Assembly (NCBI RefSeq): GCF_021654575.1
Contig: NZ_AP024488.1
Coordinates: 4,673,501 to 4,737,500 of the forward strand
Origin: Desulfoluna limicola
Lineage (GTDB): Bacteria > Desulfobacterota > Desulfobacteria > Desulfobacterales > Desulfolunaceae
Direction: 5' to 3'
Length of the DNA stretch: 64,000 nt
A program made the translations under genes and the position numbers. Under the pieces are notes generated by a model that was given only the letters and a program-made list of their open reading frames with translations, was not told the DNA's origin and did no database searches. Shown piece after piece: positions 24,872 through 33,135 of this stretch (its first letter is position 1; every line of letters begins with the position of its first letter).

Positions 24872-26497
24872 CTACAAGTTCTTCCCGCAGATGTCATGGG
24901 CGGCGATGCGGCCCATGAGGACGCAGCCGCCGAGGAAGGTCCCTTCGAGGGACCCTTTGCCGTGGATGCCGCCCCCGCCGAAGCCTGCGGTTTCGCCGGC
25001 AGCGTAGAGGCCGCTGATGGGTTCGCCTGCACCATTCAGGACCCGGCAGGCGAGGTCGGTCTGGATCCCCCCTAAGCTTTTGCGGCTGAGGATGAATTCC
25101 CGAACGGCAATGAGGGGACGGGCTTTGGGGTCGTCGATTTTCTGGAACTTGCAGGTGCGGATGCGGTCCCCGCGGTAAGTGCGGAAGTTACAGATGCGAC
25201 GAAGCTGATCGTCGTTGAAGAAGGCGGGGCCGCGGTCGATCTGGTCGTCGTAGGCACGGACGGCCTCTTTGAGTTTTTCCCCGTCCACGGTGTAGGGATT
25301 GCCCATGTCATTCATTTTGTCGACCATCTCATCCATGGAGTTGGCGGTGATGAAATCTTTGGACTCCCCGATGAGGCGGTTTACCAATTCGGTGTTGCCG
25401 AGGAGGACCTCTTTGACGAGGCGTACCTTGTTTTTATAGCGAAAGGCTTTCATGTGCTCGCTGCCCGAGATGGCCAGCTCTTTGATGGCGATTTTCCAGT
25501 TCATGAGCTGGAAGGAGTACTGGCCCGGCTGCTGGCAGATTTTTTTCACGAGGTAGCGGGTGTCTGTGTAGCCCATGAGGGGGACGGGGTCCATGATGCG
25601 CTCGCCCAGGGCGTTGAACCAGAGGGCGGAGCGGGGCGGCACGAGGCTTAAGCCTTTGTTGGGCATGTCGGCATTGGGGTAATCCACGCCGGCGGCGTAG
25701 TGCCACTGTTTATCAAGATGGGTGATATTGGCACCGATGGCGGATGCCGCGTCGTGTATCAGGCCATCTGCGTAGCGATGGGAGCCGTTGAGAATCTTCT
25801 CCGGCGGCTTCCCCCAGGCTTTGTACCAGTTTTCCCGCACCTTGGTGAGGTCCCCACCGCACATCCCCCCGGCTGAGAGGATCACGGCTTCGCCATCAGC
25901 TGAGAAGGGTTCCCCGCTTCCTTCGATGGACCCGCTGACGCCGGTAACGGTTCCGGCTGTGTGATCGAGTCTCTCCACTTTGCAGCCGAAGCGAAGGTCG
26001 AGGTTGGCCCGTTTGGGGTGGGTGTTCAAATAATGTTCGATGCCCTCGATGATGCCGAAACCGGTCCCCCAGGCAATGTGCCAGCGGGGAACGGAGTTGC
26101 CGGGTTTAAAGAGGCCCCGCTCCGGCCAGTTTACCACAGGAAGGAAGGTGACATTGCGGTCTTTCAGGAAGTCGTGGATGATATCTTTGGATCGATGGAC
26201 GTAGAGCTCGGCCCATTTTCGAGGCCAGTGGTCTTCATCGCCAAACCCGGCACAGCTCAGCCAGTCCGAAAGGGCCAGTTCAGGTGTGTCCTTAATGCCG
26301 TTCTTGTGCTGCAAGGGGGTGTCCACCATCATCACCCCGCCAAAGGATTCTTTGGCCAGCCCTCCGAATCGTTCCGGCACATCGCGATCCAGAATCAGAA
26401 CCTTGCGCCCCAGGTCAAGCAGTTCACAGGCCGCCGTCATGCCCGCCAGGCCGCCCCCGACAATCACCACATCCGCTTTAAAACGTTGCTGCCCCAT
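24872..26497 (-). CDS. FAD-dependent dehydrogenase (fumarate reductase/KstD-like flavoprotein)
   Basis: 541 residues. N-terminal FAD-binding Rossmann motif VVIVGGGLAGMTAACELLDLGRKVLILDRD (residues about 9-38), and the C-terminal FAD site LYAAGETAGFGGGGIHGKGSLEGTFLGGCVLMGRIAA. The middle has the substrate cap of the succinate dehydrogenase/3-ketosteroid dehydrogenase flavoprotein family. No heme or Fe-S motif and no signal peptide, so it is cytoplasmic. The substrate is unknown; an unsaturated acid or ketone is typical. A palindrome just upstream (26536-26557) and the TetR gene behind it indicate repression by that regulator. Confidence 0.85.
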   Translation of the reverse strand: MGQQRFKADVVIVGGGLAGMTAACELLDLGRKVLILDRDVPERFGGLAKESFGGVMMVDTPLQHKNGIKDTPELALSDWLSCAGFGDEDHWPRKWAELYVHRSKDIIHDFLKDRNVTFLPVVNWPERGLFKPGNSVPRWHIAWGTGFGIIEGIEHYLNTHPKRANLDLRFGCKVERLDHTAGTVTGVSGSIEGSGEPFSADGEAVILSAGGMCGGDLTKVRENWYKAWGKPPEKILNGSHRYADGLIHDAASAIGANITHLDKQWHYAAGVDYPNADMPNKGLSLVPPRSALWFNALGERIMDPVPLMGYTDTRYLVKKICQQPGQYSFQLMNWKIAIKELAISGSEHMKAFRYKNKVRLVKEVLLGNTELVNRLIGESKDFITANSMDEMVDKMNDMGNPYTVDGEKLKEAVRAYDDQIDRGPAFFNDDQLRRICNFRTYRGDRIRTCKFQKIDDPKARPLIAVREFILSRKSLGGIQTDLACRVLNGAGEPISGLYAAGETAGFGGGGIHGKGSLEGTFLGGCVLMGRIAAHDICGKNL

Positions 26498-26535
26498 CTC
26501 TCGCCCCCTTTCCGATTCGGTTGTTAAGGACTCAA

Positions 26536-26557
26536 AAATAGACCATTCAGTCTATTT
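26536..26557. promoter_or_regulatory. TetR-type operator AAATAGAC-N6-GTCTATTT
   Basis: Perfect 8-bp inverted repeat, 38 nt upstream of the FAD dehydrogenase start. TAGAC...GTCTA palindromes are common TetR-family operators, and a TetR gene is the next gene upstream on the same strand. The position suits blocking of the dehydrogenase promoter. Confidence 0.7.
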
Positions 26558-26652
26558 CTTGATATTCACAGCTTCGTCATGCAATGTCAAGGGGTTATCC
26601 ACCACCCAAGGACAGTGTCTGCAACCGAAACACGCGGCCGGCAAAATAGAGC

Positions 26653-26823
26653 GCCTCCGGCTTCGAGGTGTGCCACCTCAAAAGCTGATTGCGGATACTC
26701 TTTGTCCCTCGTGCCTCGGGTCAAATCATATCCGCCGTTGGCCTAGTGCCAACCTGAGTGGAGCGAAAAGACCTGTTTATCAAACGTTCCAAAAGTTTGG
26801 CCCCCGGCAGGGCCACCGGAGGC
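26653..26823. repeat. TIR-bounded dispersed element, composite copy
   Basis: Left end GCCTCCGGCTTC, right end GCCACCGGAGGC. Left half is type A (CCTCGTGCCTCGGGTCAAATC), right half type B (ATCAAACGTTCCAAAAGTTTGGCCCCCGG split by substitutions). A tail GAGCTGAATGGATAC follows the end, as in other type B copies. Confidence 0.75.
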
Positions 26824-26851
26824 GACTTTGAGCTGAATGGATACGCGGCTT

Positions 26852-27448
26852 TTAGGGCAAGGAGGAGACCGAGCTTCGGATCATCTCGGCCCAGGCCCTT
26901 CGCAGATGGCGGAAATGGTCCGGGCGATTCAGGGAGAGGGACTGCAGGGCCATGCCCCGCATGAGGTAAAGGGAAAGGTCCAGGAGGTCTTTTGCGCGGG
27001 TGTAGGTGGCTGAGTCGGGAAACCGTGAGCGCCAGATGGCGTCCAGGTCGTCAAAAAAGCCTTCAATCACCGGCGCCAGGCGGGTCAAAAGTTCGGGGTC
27101 GGTGCGGCAGGCGACGTTGAACTCCACCCAGACATCCCGGTAGGGTCCTTGGTAGAAGCGGCTCCAGACATCCTCCATCAGCGCCTCCACATCCAGGGTT
27201 TCGGAAAAAAGGAGCTCGCCCACCCCATGGGCTTCTGTAAGGGCTGTGGCCAGGAGGGTTTCCGCACTGTCGGCCACCATGGCCCGTTTGTTCTCGTAAT
27301 GATAGCTCCAGGAGCCGCGGGAGACTCCGGCGCGCTCAAGGATCCTTGACAGACTGGCTCCGGCGTACCCGTAATCCTGAAGACAGGACAAGGTCGCGTC
27401 CACCAGTTTTTTCCGTGTCTTTCGACTTCTTTCCTGCTGTGTGCTCAT
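26852..27448 (-). CDS. TetR-family transcriptional regulator
   Basis: 198 residues. N-terminal HTH (about 10-55): RSRKTRKKLVDATLSCLQDYGYAGASLSRILERAGVSRGSWSYHYENKRAMV, with the usual TetR recognition helix. The C-terminal ligand domain is Leu/Asp-rich and not diagnostic. It lies upstream of the FAD dehydrogenase on the same strand, with a clean palindromic operator between them, so it probably represses that gene; the inducer may be the dehydrogenase substrate (inference). Weak Shine-Dalgarno. Confidence 0.92.
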   Translation of the reverse strand: MSTQQERSRKTRKKLVDATLSCLQDYGYAGASLSRILERAGVSRGSWSYHYENKRAMVADSAETLLATALTEAHGVGELLFSETLDVEALMEDVWSRFYQGPYRDVWVEFNVACRTDPELLTRLAPVIEGFFDDLDAIWRSRFPDSATYTRAKDLLDLSLYLMRGMALQSLSLNRPDHFRHLRRAWAEMIRSSVSSLP

Positions 27449-27624
27449 GGGTTCGGCCTTCTCGTGGGGATCACATTGCCCTTTCCAAGGGTTGTGTGAT
27501 AAGTAGCTCGAAGAGACTGCGGTTGTTTCACGTTATGCATCCGAAAACAGGTCGCACCTTCAAGCCGCGGTAAACACCTTTTTTTAATTAAAAAATCTTT
27601 ACATAGATACAGGAATCACACGTC

Positions 27625-27804
27625 ATGGGCAACAAGAAGACCAAGAAGAGTCAAGTGGATCCGGAGCGCCAGATGGCTCTGGACGCCCTTCCCCCCAACA
27701 TTCGAGCCATCCTCACCGAGGAGGAGATTGAGCTCTTTCTCAACGCCGAGGTATGGCCGGAAGAGCTGTGCGAAAAACTGAGCGAGTTCCTCAGCCCGGA
27801 ATAA
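27625..27804 (+). CDS. Small acidic hypothetical protein (59 aa)
   Basis: ATG at 27625 to TAA at 27802-27804. Sequence begins MGNKKTKKSQVDPERQMALD (basic) and continues as an acidic amphipathic helical region ending EELCEKLSEFLSPE. Codon use is like the neighbours (GC-rich third positions), which favours a real gene. The Shine-Dalgarno is weak (AGGA 11 nt upstream), so confidence is moderate. No known domain. Gap to the divergent TetR gene is 176 bp. Confidence 0.55.
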   Translation: MGNKKTKKSQVDPERQMALDALPPNIRAILTEEEIELFLNAEVWPEELCEKLSEFLSPE

Positions 27805-27881
27805 TCCGAACTCTCGAAAACAGGCATCCGTAATACCTGGAAGCAAGGGTCGGTGTAACAATAAAACACTCACAACCCGAT

Positions 27882-28181
27882 GCCTCCGGCGGCAAGGTGA
27901 GCCACCTTGAAAGCTGGTTGCCGCAGTGCTTTCCCCCTCGTTCCCCGGGTCAAATCACAGCGGCATTTTTTTCAAAGACTGTGCATTTATTTTGTCACTA
28001 TTCAGCCATGCCTCCGGCGGGTCGCTTTTTGAAAAAGCTCCCCAAGAAAACTTTACCGGTTGCATCCTCTTTTGCCGAATACAATTCGGTAAACCAACGC
28101 CTTCGAATGAATAGGAAGCGATCTCAACATCTGTTTGTCAAACTTTTCAAAAGTTTGGCCCCCGGCAGGGCCGCCGGAGGC
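27882..28181. repeat. TIR-bounded dispersed element, full composite copy
   Basis: GCCTCCGGCGGCAAGG at 27882, GCCGCCGGAGGC ending 28181, with an internal extra GCCTCCGGCGGG at about 28010. Type A then type B blocks; followed by the GACGTTGAGCTGAATAGTTAC tail, here broken by one junction base. About 300 bp, between the small acidic gene and birA. Confidence 0.85.
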
Positions 28182-28303
28182 GACGTTGAGCTGAATAGTT
28201 ACTGTATTTTTTGCATAAGCCCTCACCCCGATTCGTTTCAGCCCCGGTAATTGGCATCGATGCATGTCACAACCAGGGGCCCCTTCACCGCAATGGAGCC
28301 AGC

Positions 28304-29305
28304 ATGACGTTGTCAGGAAAACGGCAGGACCTTCTTTCGACACTGCGATCCCGCACCGGCCTATGGGTCTCGGGAGAAGAACTCAGTGGTGGGCTCGGCA
28401 TCAGCCGAGCTGCCATCTCAAAGCACATCGCCGCCATCAAAGAGTTGGGGTACGCCATCACGTCGGCTCCGGGAAAAGGCTACCTCCTCACCGAGGCCCC
28501 TGACCTCCTCCTGCCGGAAGAGATTGTCTTCGGCCTTGCCACCGACACCATCGGCAAGGTCGGCATCGTCCACCACCACCTCACCGACTCCACCAACACC
28601 CAGGCAAGGGACCTTGCCCGACAGGGGGCCCCGGAAGGAACCCTGGTGGTGGCTGAAGCGCAAAGCGCCGGCAGGGGGCGCAAAGGGCGCTCCTGGCTTG
28701 CCGGTTCCGGGGAGGGGCTTCTCTTCTCCCTTATCCTGCGGCCTGACATGGAGCCATCCCGCGCCGCCCTCATCACCCTCATGACGGCGGTCTCCGTTGC
28801 CGAGGCCCTGATCCGGGAAACCGGTGTCAACGCCCGTATCAAGTGGCCCAACGACATCCTGGTGGGGCGAAAAAAACTCGCCGGGATCCTCACCGAAATG
28901 AGCATGGAACTCGACGCCGTAGACTATGTAATCGTGGGGCTGGGGCTCAACATCAACACCCCACCCGATGCCTTCCATGACGAAATTCGAGAGATTGCCA
29001 CCTCGGTTCTGGCCGAAGCATCTGCCCCCTTCTCCAGGGTTGCGCTGCTCCGCGCCATCCTTTCCCGCTTTGAGGCCCACTACAACACCCTGGCAACACA
29101 GGGACCCGAGTCCATCCTCACCCGATGGAAGGCGCTCTCCGACATTGTGGGCCGCAGGGTTCGCGTCTCCATGATGAGGGAGGATGTCGAAGGCCGTGTG
29201 ATCGACATTGACCCGGACGGGGTGCTCCTGGTCGAAAATGATGCGGGCGAGTCCCTTCGTATTCTTTCCGGTGATGTCACCTACCTTGATAAAACCAACG
29301 GGTAG
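28304..29305 (+). CDS. birA: Biotin-protein ligase / biotin operon repressor
   Basis: 333 residues from the ATG at 28304 (GGAG 6-9 nt upstream); an in-frame ATG at 28211 would read through a repeat tail. N-terminal winged helix (about 5-65: VSGEELSGGLGISRAAISKHIAAIKELGY), ligase domain with the biotin/AMP loop GRGRKGRSW and KWPNDILVGRKKLAGILTEM, and an SH3-like C-terminal domain (GRRVRVSMMREDVEGRVIDIDPDGVLLV). It biotinylates carrier lysines, such as Lys609 of the decarboxylase biotin subunit in this window, and the HTH suggests it also represses biotin synthesis genes, which are not here. Confidence 0.95.
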   Translation: MTLSGKRQDLLSTLRSRTGLWVSGEELSGGLGISRAAISKHIAAIKELGYAITSAPGKGYLLTEAPDLLLPEEIVFGLATDTIGKVGIVHHHLTDSTNTQARDLARQGAPEGTLVVAEAQSAGRGRKGRSWLAGSGEGLLFSLILRPDMEPSRAALITLMTAVSVAEALIRETGVNARIKWPNDILVGRKKLAGILTEMSMELDAVDYVIVGLGLNINTPPDAFHDEIREIATSVLAEASAPFSRVALLRAILSRFEAHYNTLATQGPESILTRWKALSDIVGRRVRVSMMREDVEGRVIDIDPDGVLLVENDAGESLRILSGDVTYLDKTNG

Positions 29306-29761
29306 CCCCCACAAAGGCCCCACCCCGACACTGGTCAACCTTCCAACCTTACGACCGCCTCGCGAATATCCATTCTAATTGTGAAATATCAGTTCGGAAT
29401 TCAGCAGAAATCACCATACAAATCAGCATGTCACAAGAAAGGCTCCGGATTATCGGACAATTTTTGCTTTGACAAGAATAGCTATGATACTTTACCTTCG
29501 GTAAATTCTAGGAATACTCGGGTTGGATCGTTATTTATTTCATGGCGTTCAGGAAAACCAATGATTCGTCATCAGATCGTTATTGGCCTGTCATCCGCAG
29601 AAATAAAGAGCACAACAAGTAATAGTTACAAATTTTCATGATAGATAAAGATCTGTAATATTACCTTATTTGCGCCACCTTAACCTTATCCTTCCCGATT
29701 AGATATGAGATCACATAAAATTTAGCATGAAAGATCTTCAAATCGCGATGAAGGAGGGCAC
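29306..29761. other. AT-rich upstream region of the chemoreceptor
   Basis: 456 bp, much richer in A/T than the flanking genes between about 29370 and 29750. An 86-codon open frame inside has no RBS and no protein-like composition and is not called. No dispersed element. It probably holds the chemoreceptor promoter, but no sigma-28 or sigma-70 match is convincing. Confidence 0.5.
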
Positions 29762-31423
29762 ATGTGGCAGTCACTCAGCACAGGGAAAAAAATTTGGTGC
29801 AGTCTGTTGATCCTGATGGCAGGCTACGCAATCACCACAGGCGTCGGGCTTATCGGCGGCTTCGCCATGCGCGGAGAGCTGGCGCAGGTCTCCGACTCGA
29901 TGTTCCCTGCAGCCATGGAGTCCCGAAGTGCCCTCGCCCAGTTTAAAGGCCAGGTAAAACTCTACGGTGACGCCGTCATGTCAGGGGACACCGACATCCT
30001 GGAACAAGCGGGCAACCTGAGCACCGAGGTCATCACCAACCTCGATACCATGATTAAGCTTGATCCCGCATCGGCTGACACGACCAAGCCCCTTATCACG
30101 CGAATTCAAACCTTCACGGATACGGCCCTTGGCGTCTACACCCGCATTGCCGAAGACATGGACGGTACCGATACCGATGCCATTCAGCAGGCGAAAAGCC
30201 TGTCTGAAGAGACCCAGGCGCTCACCGAGGCCCTCACCGGGCTCTCCAAAGCCCGCTCCGAGGCCCTTCAGACCCGCCTCCACGACCTGGGCCGGGAAAC
30301 CGGTCGCCAGCAGATGATGAACCTTGCACTTTTTGTCGTCGTGGTGGTTGCCACCATCCTCTTCAACCTCATCATCATCCGCCGCTTCATCACCGGGCCC
30401 CTTTCCGACACCGTGGCCATGGTCAAGGACATTGCCGAGGGCGAAGGGGATCTCACCAAGCGCCTCCGGGTCCACAGCAAGGACGACGTGGGCCAGCTGG
30501 CCCTCTGGCTCAACAAGTTCATTGAGAATCTCCAGGAGATGATCTCCAATATTTCCGAGAACGCCACCACCCTCAACGGATCCGCCGAAGAGCTCACCCG
30601 CCTCTCCGGCAACCTCAAAGAGGGGGCCCATGGCGTGAAGTCCAAGTCTGAAACTGTCTCCACCGCATCGGACCAGATGAAGTCGAACATGGACTCCGTC
30701 GCTGCTGCCATGGAGCAGGCCTCCACCAGCACCTCTGCCGTGGCCGAATCCACCGAAGAGATGACCGAGACCATCCGAACCATCGCAGAGAGCTCCGACA
30801 AGGCCCGTGAAATCACCCTTGAGGCCGTCACACAGTCCCGCACGGCCACCGAGCGCGTCGGTGAGCTGGGGCAACAGGCTGAGGCCATCGGCAAGGTAAC
30901 CGAAACCATCACCGAAATATCCGAGCAGACCAACCTTCTCGCCCTGAACGCCACCATCGAAGCGGCCCGTGCCGGAGAGTACGGCAAAGGCTTTGCCGTG
31001 GTTGCCGCTGAGATCAAAGACCTCGCCCGCCAGACCGCCGATGCCACCCGGGATATCCGCGACACCATTGAAAACATTCAGGCCTCCACCCAGGCCACCA
31101 TCGGCGACATCGAAGGGATCTCCGGCGTCATCGACAGAACCAGCGCCATCGTCTCTGAAATTGCCTCCTCCGTGGATTCCCAGGCCCAGACCACCCGGGG
31201 CATCGCCGACAACGTCACCCAGATCTCCAGCGGCCTTACCGAAATCAATGGAAACGTTGCCGCCACCTCGACCCTCTCCAACACCATTGCAGGGGACATC
31301 GGGGACGTGAACCTGGCGGCAGGAGAGATGACCGAAAGCTGCGACCGCTCCGACGAGGGGGTCTCCAGTATCCTGGCCATGAGCGAAAACCTCACCACCA
31401 TGGTGGGCCGATTTAAAATCTAA
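29762..31423 (+). CDS. Methyl-accepting chemotaxis protein
   Basis: 553 residues, AAGGAGGG 5 nt before the ATG. TM1 at about 10-32, periplasmic four-helix-bundle-type sensor (about 35-180), TM2 at about 188-210 (MMNLALFVVVVVATILFNLIIIRRF), HAMP (about 212-265) and a long cytoplasmic signalling coil with the hairpin tip EQTNLLALNATIEAARAGEYGKGFAVVAAEIKDLA. The tip motif identifies a chemoreceptor that drives CheA/CheW. No pentapeptide CheR tether at the C-terminus. Stands alone with its own terminator; no chemotaxis operon is near. Confidence 0.95.
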   Translation: MWQSLSTGKKIWCSLLILMAGYAITTGVGLIGGFAMRGELAQVSDSMFPAAMESRSALAQFKGQVKLYGDAVMSGDTDILEQAGNLSTEVITNLDTMIKLDPASADTTKPLITRIQTFTDTALGVYTRIAEDMDGTDTDAIQQAKSLSEETQALTEALTGLSKARSEALQTRLHDLGRETGRQQMMNLALFVVVVVATILFNLIIIRRFITGPLSDTVAMVKDIAEGEGDLTKRLRVHSKDDVGQLALWLNKFIENLQEMISNISENATTLNGSAEELTRLSGNLKEGAHGVKSKSETVSTASDQMKSNMDSVAAAMEQASTSTSAVAESTEEMTETIRTIAESSDKAREITLEAVTQSRTATERVGELGQQAEAIGKVTETITEISEQTNLLALNATIEAARAGEYGKGFAVVAAEIKDLARQTADATRDIRDTIENIQASTQATIGDIEGISGVIDRTSAIVSEIASSVDSQAQTTRGIADNVTQISSGLTEINGNVAATSTLSNTIAGDIGDVNLAAGEMTESCDRSDEGVSSILAMSENLTTMVGRFKI

Positions 31424-31431
31424 CCAGGGGA

Positions 31432-31505
31432 TAATCCCCAGGTTCTCGAATGCTCCGGGCCTTCGTTCCTCAGGCCATCGCATTCGCTGACGGGCTACGC
31501 CCGTG
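31432..31505. repeat. Dispersed element, right-hand part without ends
   Basis: GGGGATAATCCCCAGG, GCATTCGCTGACGGGCTACGCC split over substitutions and a CCTTCGTTCCTCAGG core, right after the chemoreceptor stop. Confidence 0.65.
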
Positions 31506-31548
31506 GGGTATAACAGCCGATACCCCTGCTTCTAAAAGAAGAACCCGG

Positions 31549-31587
31549 AACCCTCCAACAGAAAAGCCAGCTGTTGGAGGGTTTTTT
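31549..31587 (+). terminator. Intrinsic terminator downstream of the chemoreceptor
   Basis: Stem AACCCTCCAACAG / CTGTTGGAGGGTT with a 9-nt loop and T6 run, 125 nt after the stop, beyond a repeat copy. Confidence 0.9.
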
Positions 31588-31635
31588 ATTCACTCAACAG
31601 ATTTCAGAAACGTGTGACACCATTTGCAAAACCCT

Positions 31636-31771
31636 CAGCATTGGAGGCGGGCGCAGCCCGCGGCGAGCGCGGTTGCAATTGGAGCCGAGGAACGAGGCGA
31701 CAAGTGCAACCGCAACCAGCTTTCGAGGTGTTTTTGCCTAAAGAGGCCTTGCCACCCTCGCTGCCGGAGGC
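31636..31771. repeat. Dispersed element copy ahead of sbcD
   Basis: GGAGGCGGGCGCAGCCCGCGG start, GAGCCGAGGAACGAGG core, CAGCTTTCGAGGTG and end GCTGCCGGAGGC at 31760-31771. The GGGCGCAGCCCGC variant matches the copy at 46864. Confidence 0.75.
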
Positions 31772-31920
31772 ACGTTTTTTTTTCCCTTATCTATACCGCT
31801 GGGGTTTCCCATGCCCCCAGCGTTTGACACCCCTCCCTCAATATTGCTACTCCTAAACACCAATGCTACCGACGTATCCGGCTCACGTTTTTTCTGCACT
31901 GAATTTGGGACAATACAACC

Positions 31921-33135
31921 ATGAAAATCATCCACACCTCCGACTGGCATCTGGGCCAGCGTTTTTTTGACAGGGATCGCTTTGACGAGCACGAGGCGTT
32001 TCTTGGTTTTCTGCTTGAGACCATTGAAACGCATGCCGTGGATCTTTTGATCGTGGCGGGCGATATTTTCGATACAGCCAACCCGCCCCGGGAGGCGGAG
32101 CGAATCTACTATCAGTTCCTGACAAAACTCTCGGCCATGGGGGGATGCTCTGCCATCATCGTCGGGGGGAACCACGACTCCGCCCCCCACCTGGATGCTC
32201 CGGCAACGGTCCTTGAGGCGCTTCGGGTGCAGGTGGTGGGTTCTCTGCCGGACGAGGTGGCCGATGCCGTCTTTTATGTGCAGTCCTTAAGGGATGAAGA
32301 CGATCCCGGGGTGTGGGTGGCGGCCATGCCTTACTTAAGGGACCGGGATGTGAGAAAGGCGGTGGCGGGGGAGAGTTTTGATGACATGGAGGCCCGAACA
32401 AAAGCCGGGGTGGTTGCGGCATACGAAAAGATCGCAGAAGCGTTGAAGGCCAAAGATCCCAGGGCGCCGCTGATTGCCACGGGTCACCTGACAGCCCTGG
32501 GGGGATCCATCTCCCACTCCGATTCCGAACGAACCATCCACATCGGCAACTTGGGGAGCATCTCCGGTGCTCAATTCCCCGAGTGCTTTGATTACGTGGC
32601 CCTGGGCCACCTCCACCGGGCCCAGAAGGTCTCGAAAAATGGGCATATCCGCTACTCGGGCAGCCCCCTGCCTTTAAGCTTCAGCGAAGCTGGGGGAACC
32701 AAGGAAATACGCATCATAGACACGGCTGCTGGCAACCTGACCCATGAAGCCCTTGCCGTGCCCTCCTTTCGTCGGTTGATCCGCCTCAAGGGGAATGCCG
32801 AGGCCTTGAAAGACAGGCTGACAGACCTTAAGGTAGATGAAACCGAGATGACACCCTGGCTGGAGCTTGTTGTGGAAGGAAGCCTCCCTTCCACAACCCT
32901 GAACGAAGAGCTCAGGGGCCTTGCGGATGAGCACGGTGCAGAAGTTCTCAAGGTAGGTCTGGACTCACGGGGACGAACGAGCACGGACCTCGACCTCTCC
33001 GGCCTCACCATCAGTGAGCTCAAGCCCGAAGAGGTTTTCAAGCGACGCCTGGAAGCCTATGACGGCGATGTCCCTGCCGACACCCTTGGCCACTGCTTTG
33101 CCCACCTTCTCACCCAGGCCCAGGAGGCGGAATAA
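31921..33135 (+). CDS. sbcD: SbcD nuclease subunit
   Basis: 404 residues, the usual SbcD length. Calcineurin-like phosphoesterase with MKIIHTSDWHLGQRF, IVAGDIFDTANPP, IVGGNHDS and a later GHLHRAQ motif supplying the metal ligands. With SbcC it forms the Mre11-Rad50-type complex that cleaves hairpins and processes blocked ends. The stop overlaps the sbcC start by one base (TAATG), so the pair is translationally coupled. A genome full of long palindromic elements, as here, is a likely substrate source (inference). Confidence 0.97.
   Translation: MKIIHTSDWHLGQRFFDRDRFDEHEAFLGFLLETIETHAVDLLIVAGDIFDTANPPREAERIYYQFLTKLSAMGGCSAIIVGGNHDSAPHLDAPATVLEALRVQVVGSLPDEVADAVFYVQSLRDEDDPGVWVAAMPYLRDRDVRKAVAGESFDDMEARTKAGVVAAYEKIAEALKAKDPRAPLIATGHLTALGGSISHSDSERTIHIGNLGSISGAQFPECFDYVALGHLHRAQKVSKNGHIRYSGSPLPLSFSEAGGTKEIRIIDTAAGNLTHEALAVPSFRRLIRLKGNAEALKDRLTDLKVDETEMTPWLELVVEGSLPSTTLNEELRGLADEHGAEVLKVGLDSRGRTSTDLDLSGLTISELKPEEVFKRRLEAYDGDVPADTLGHCFAHLLTQAQEAE

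Noticed and set aside
28211..28303. Longer N-terminus for BirA
   Set aside because: Upstream residues are unlike BirA and begin in the tail of a repeat; GGAG precedes 28304.
29381..29641. 86-codon frame upstream of the chemoreceptor
   Set aside because: No RBS, composition not protein-like, AT-rich regulatory-type sequence.
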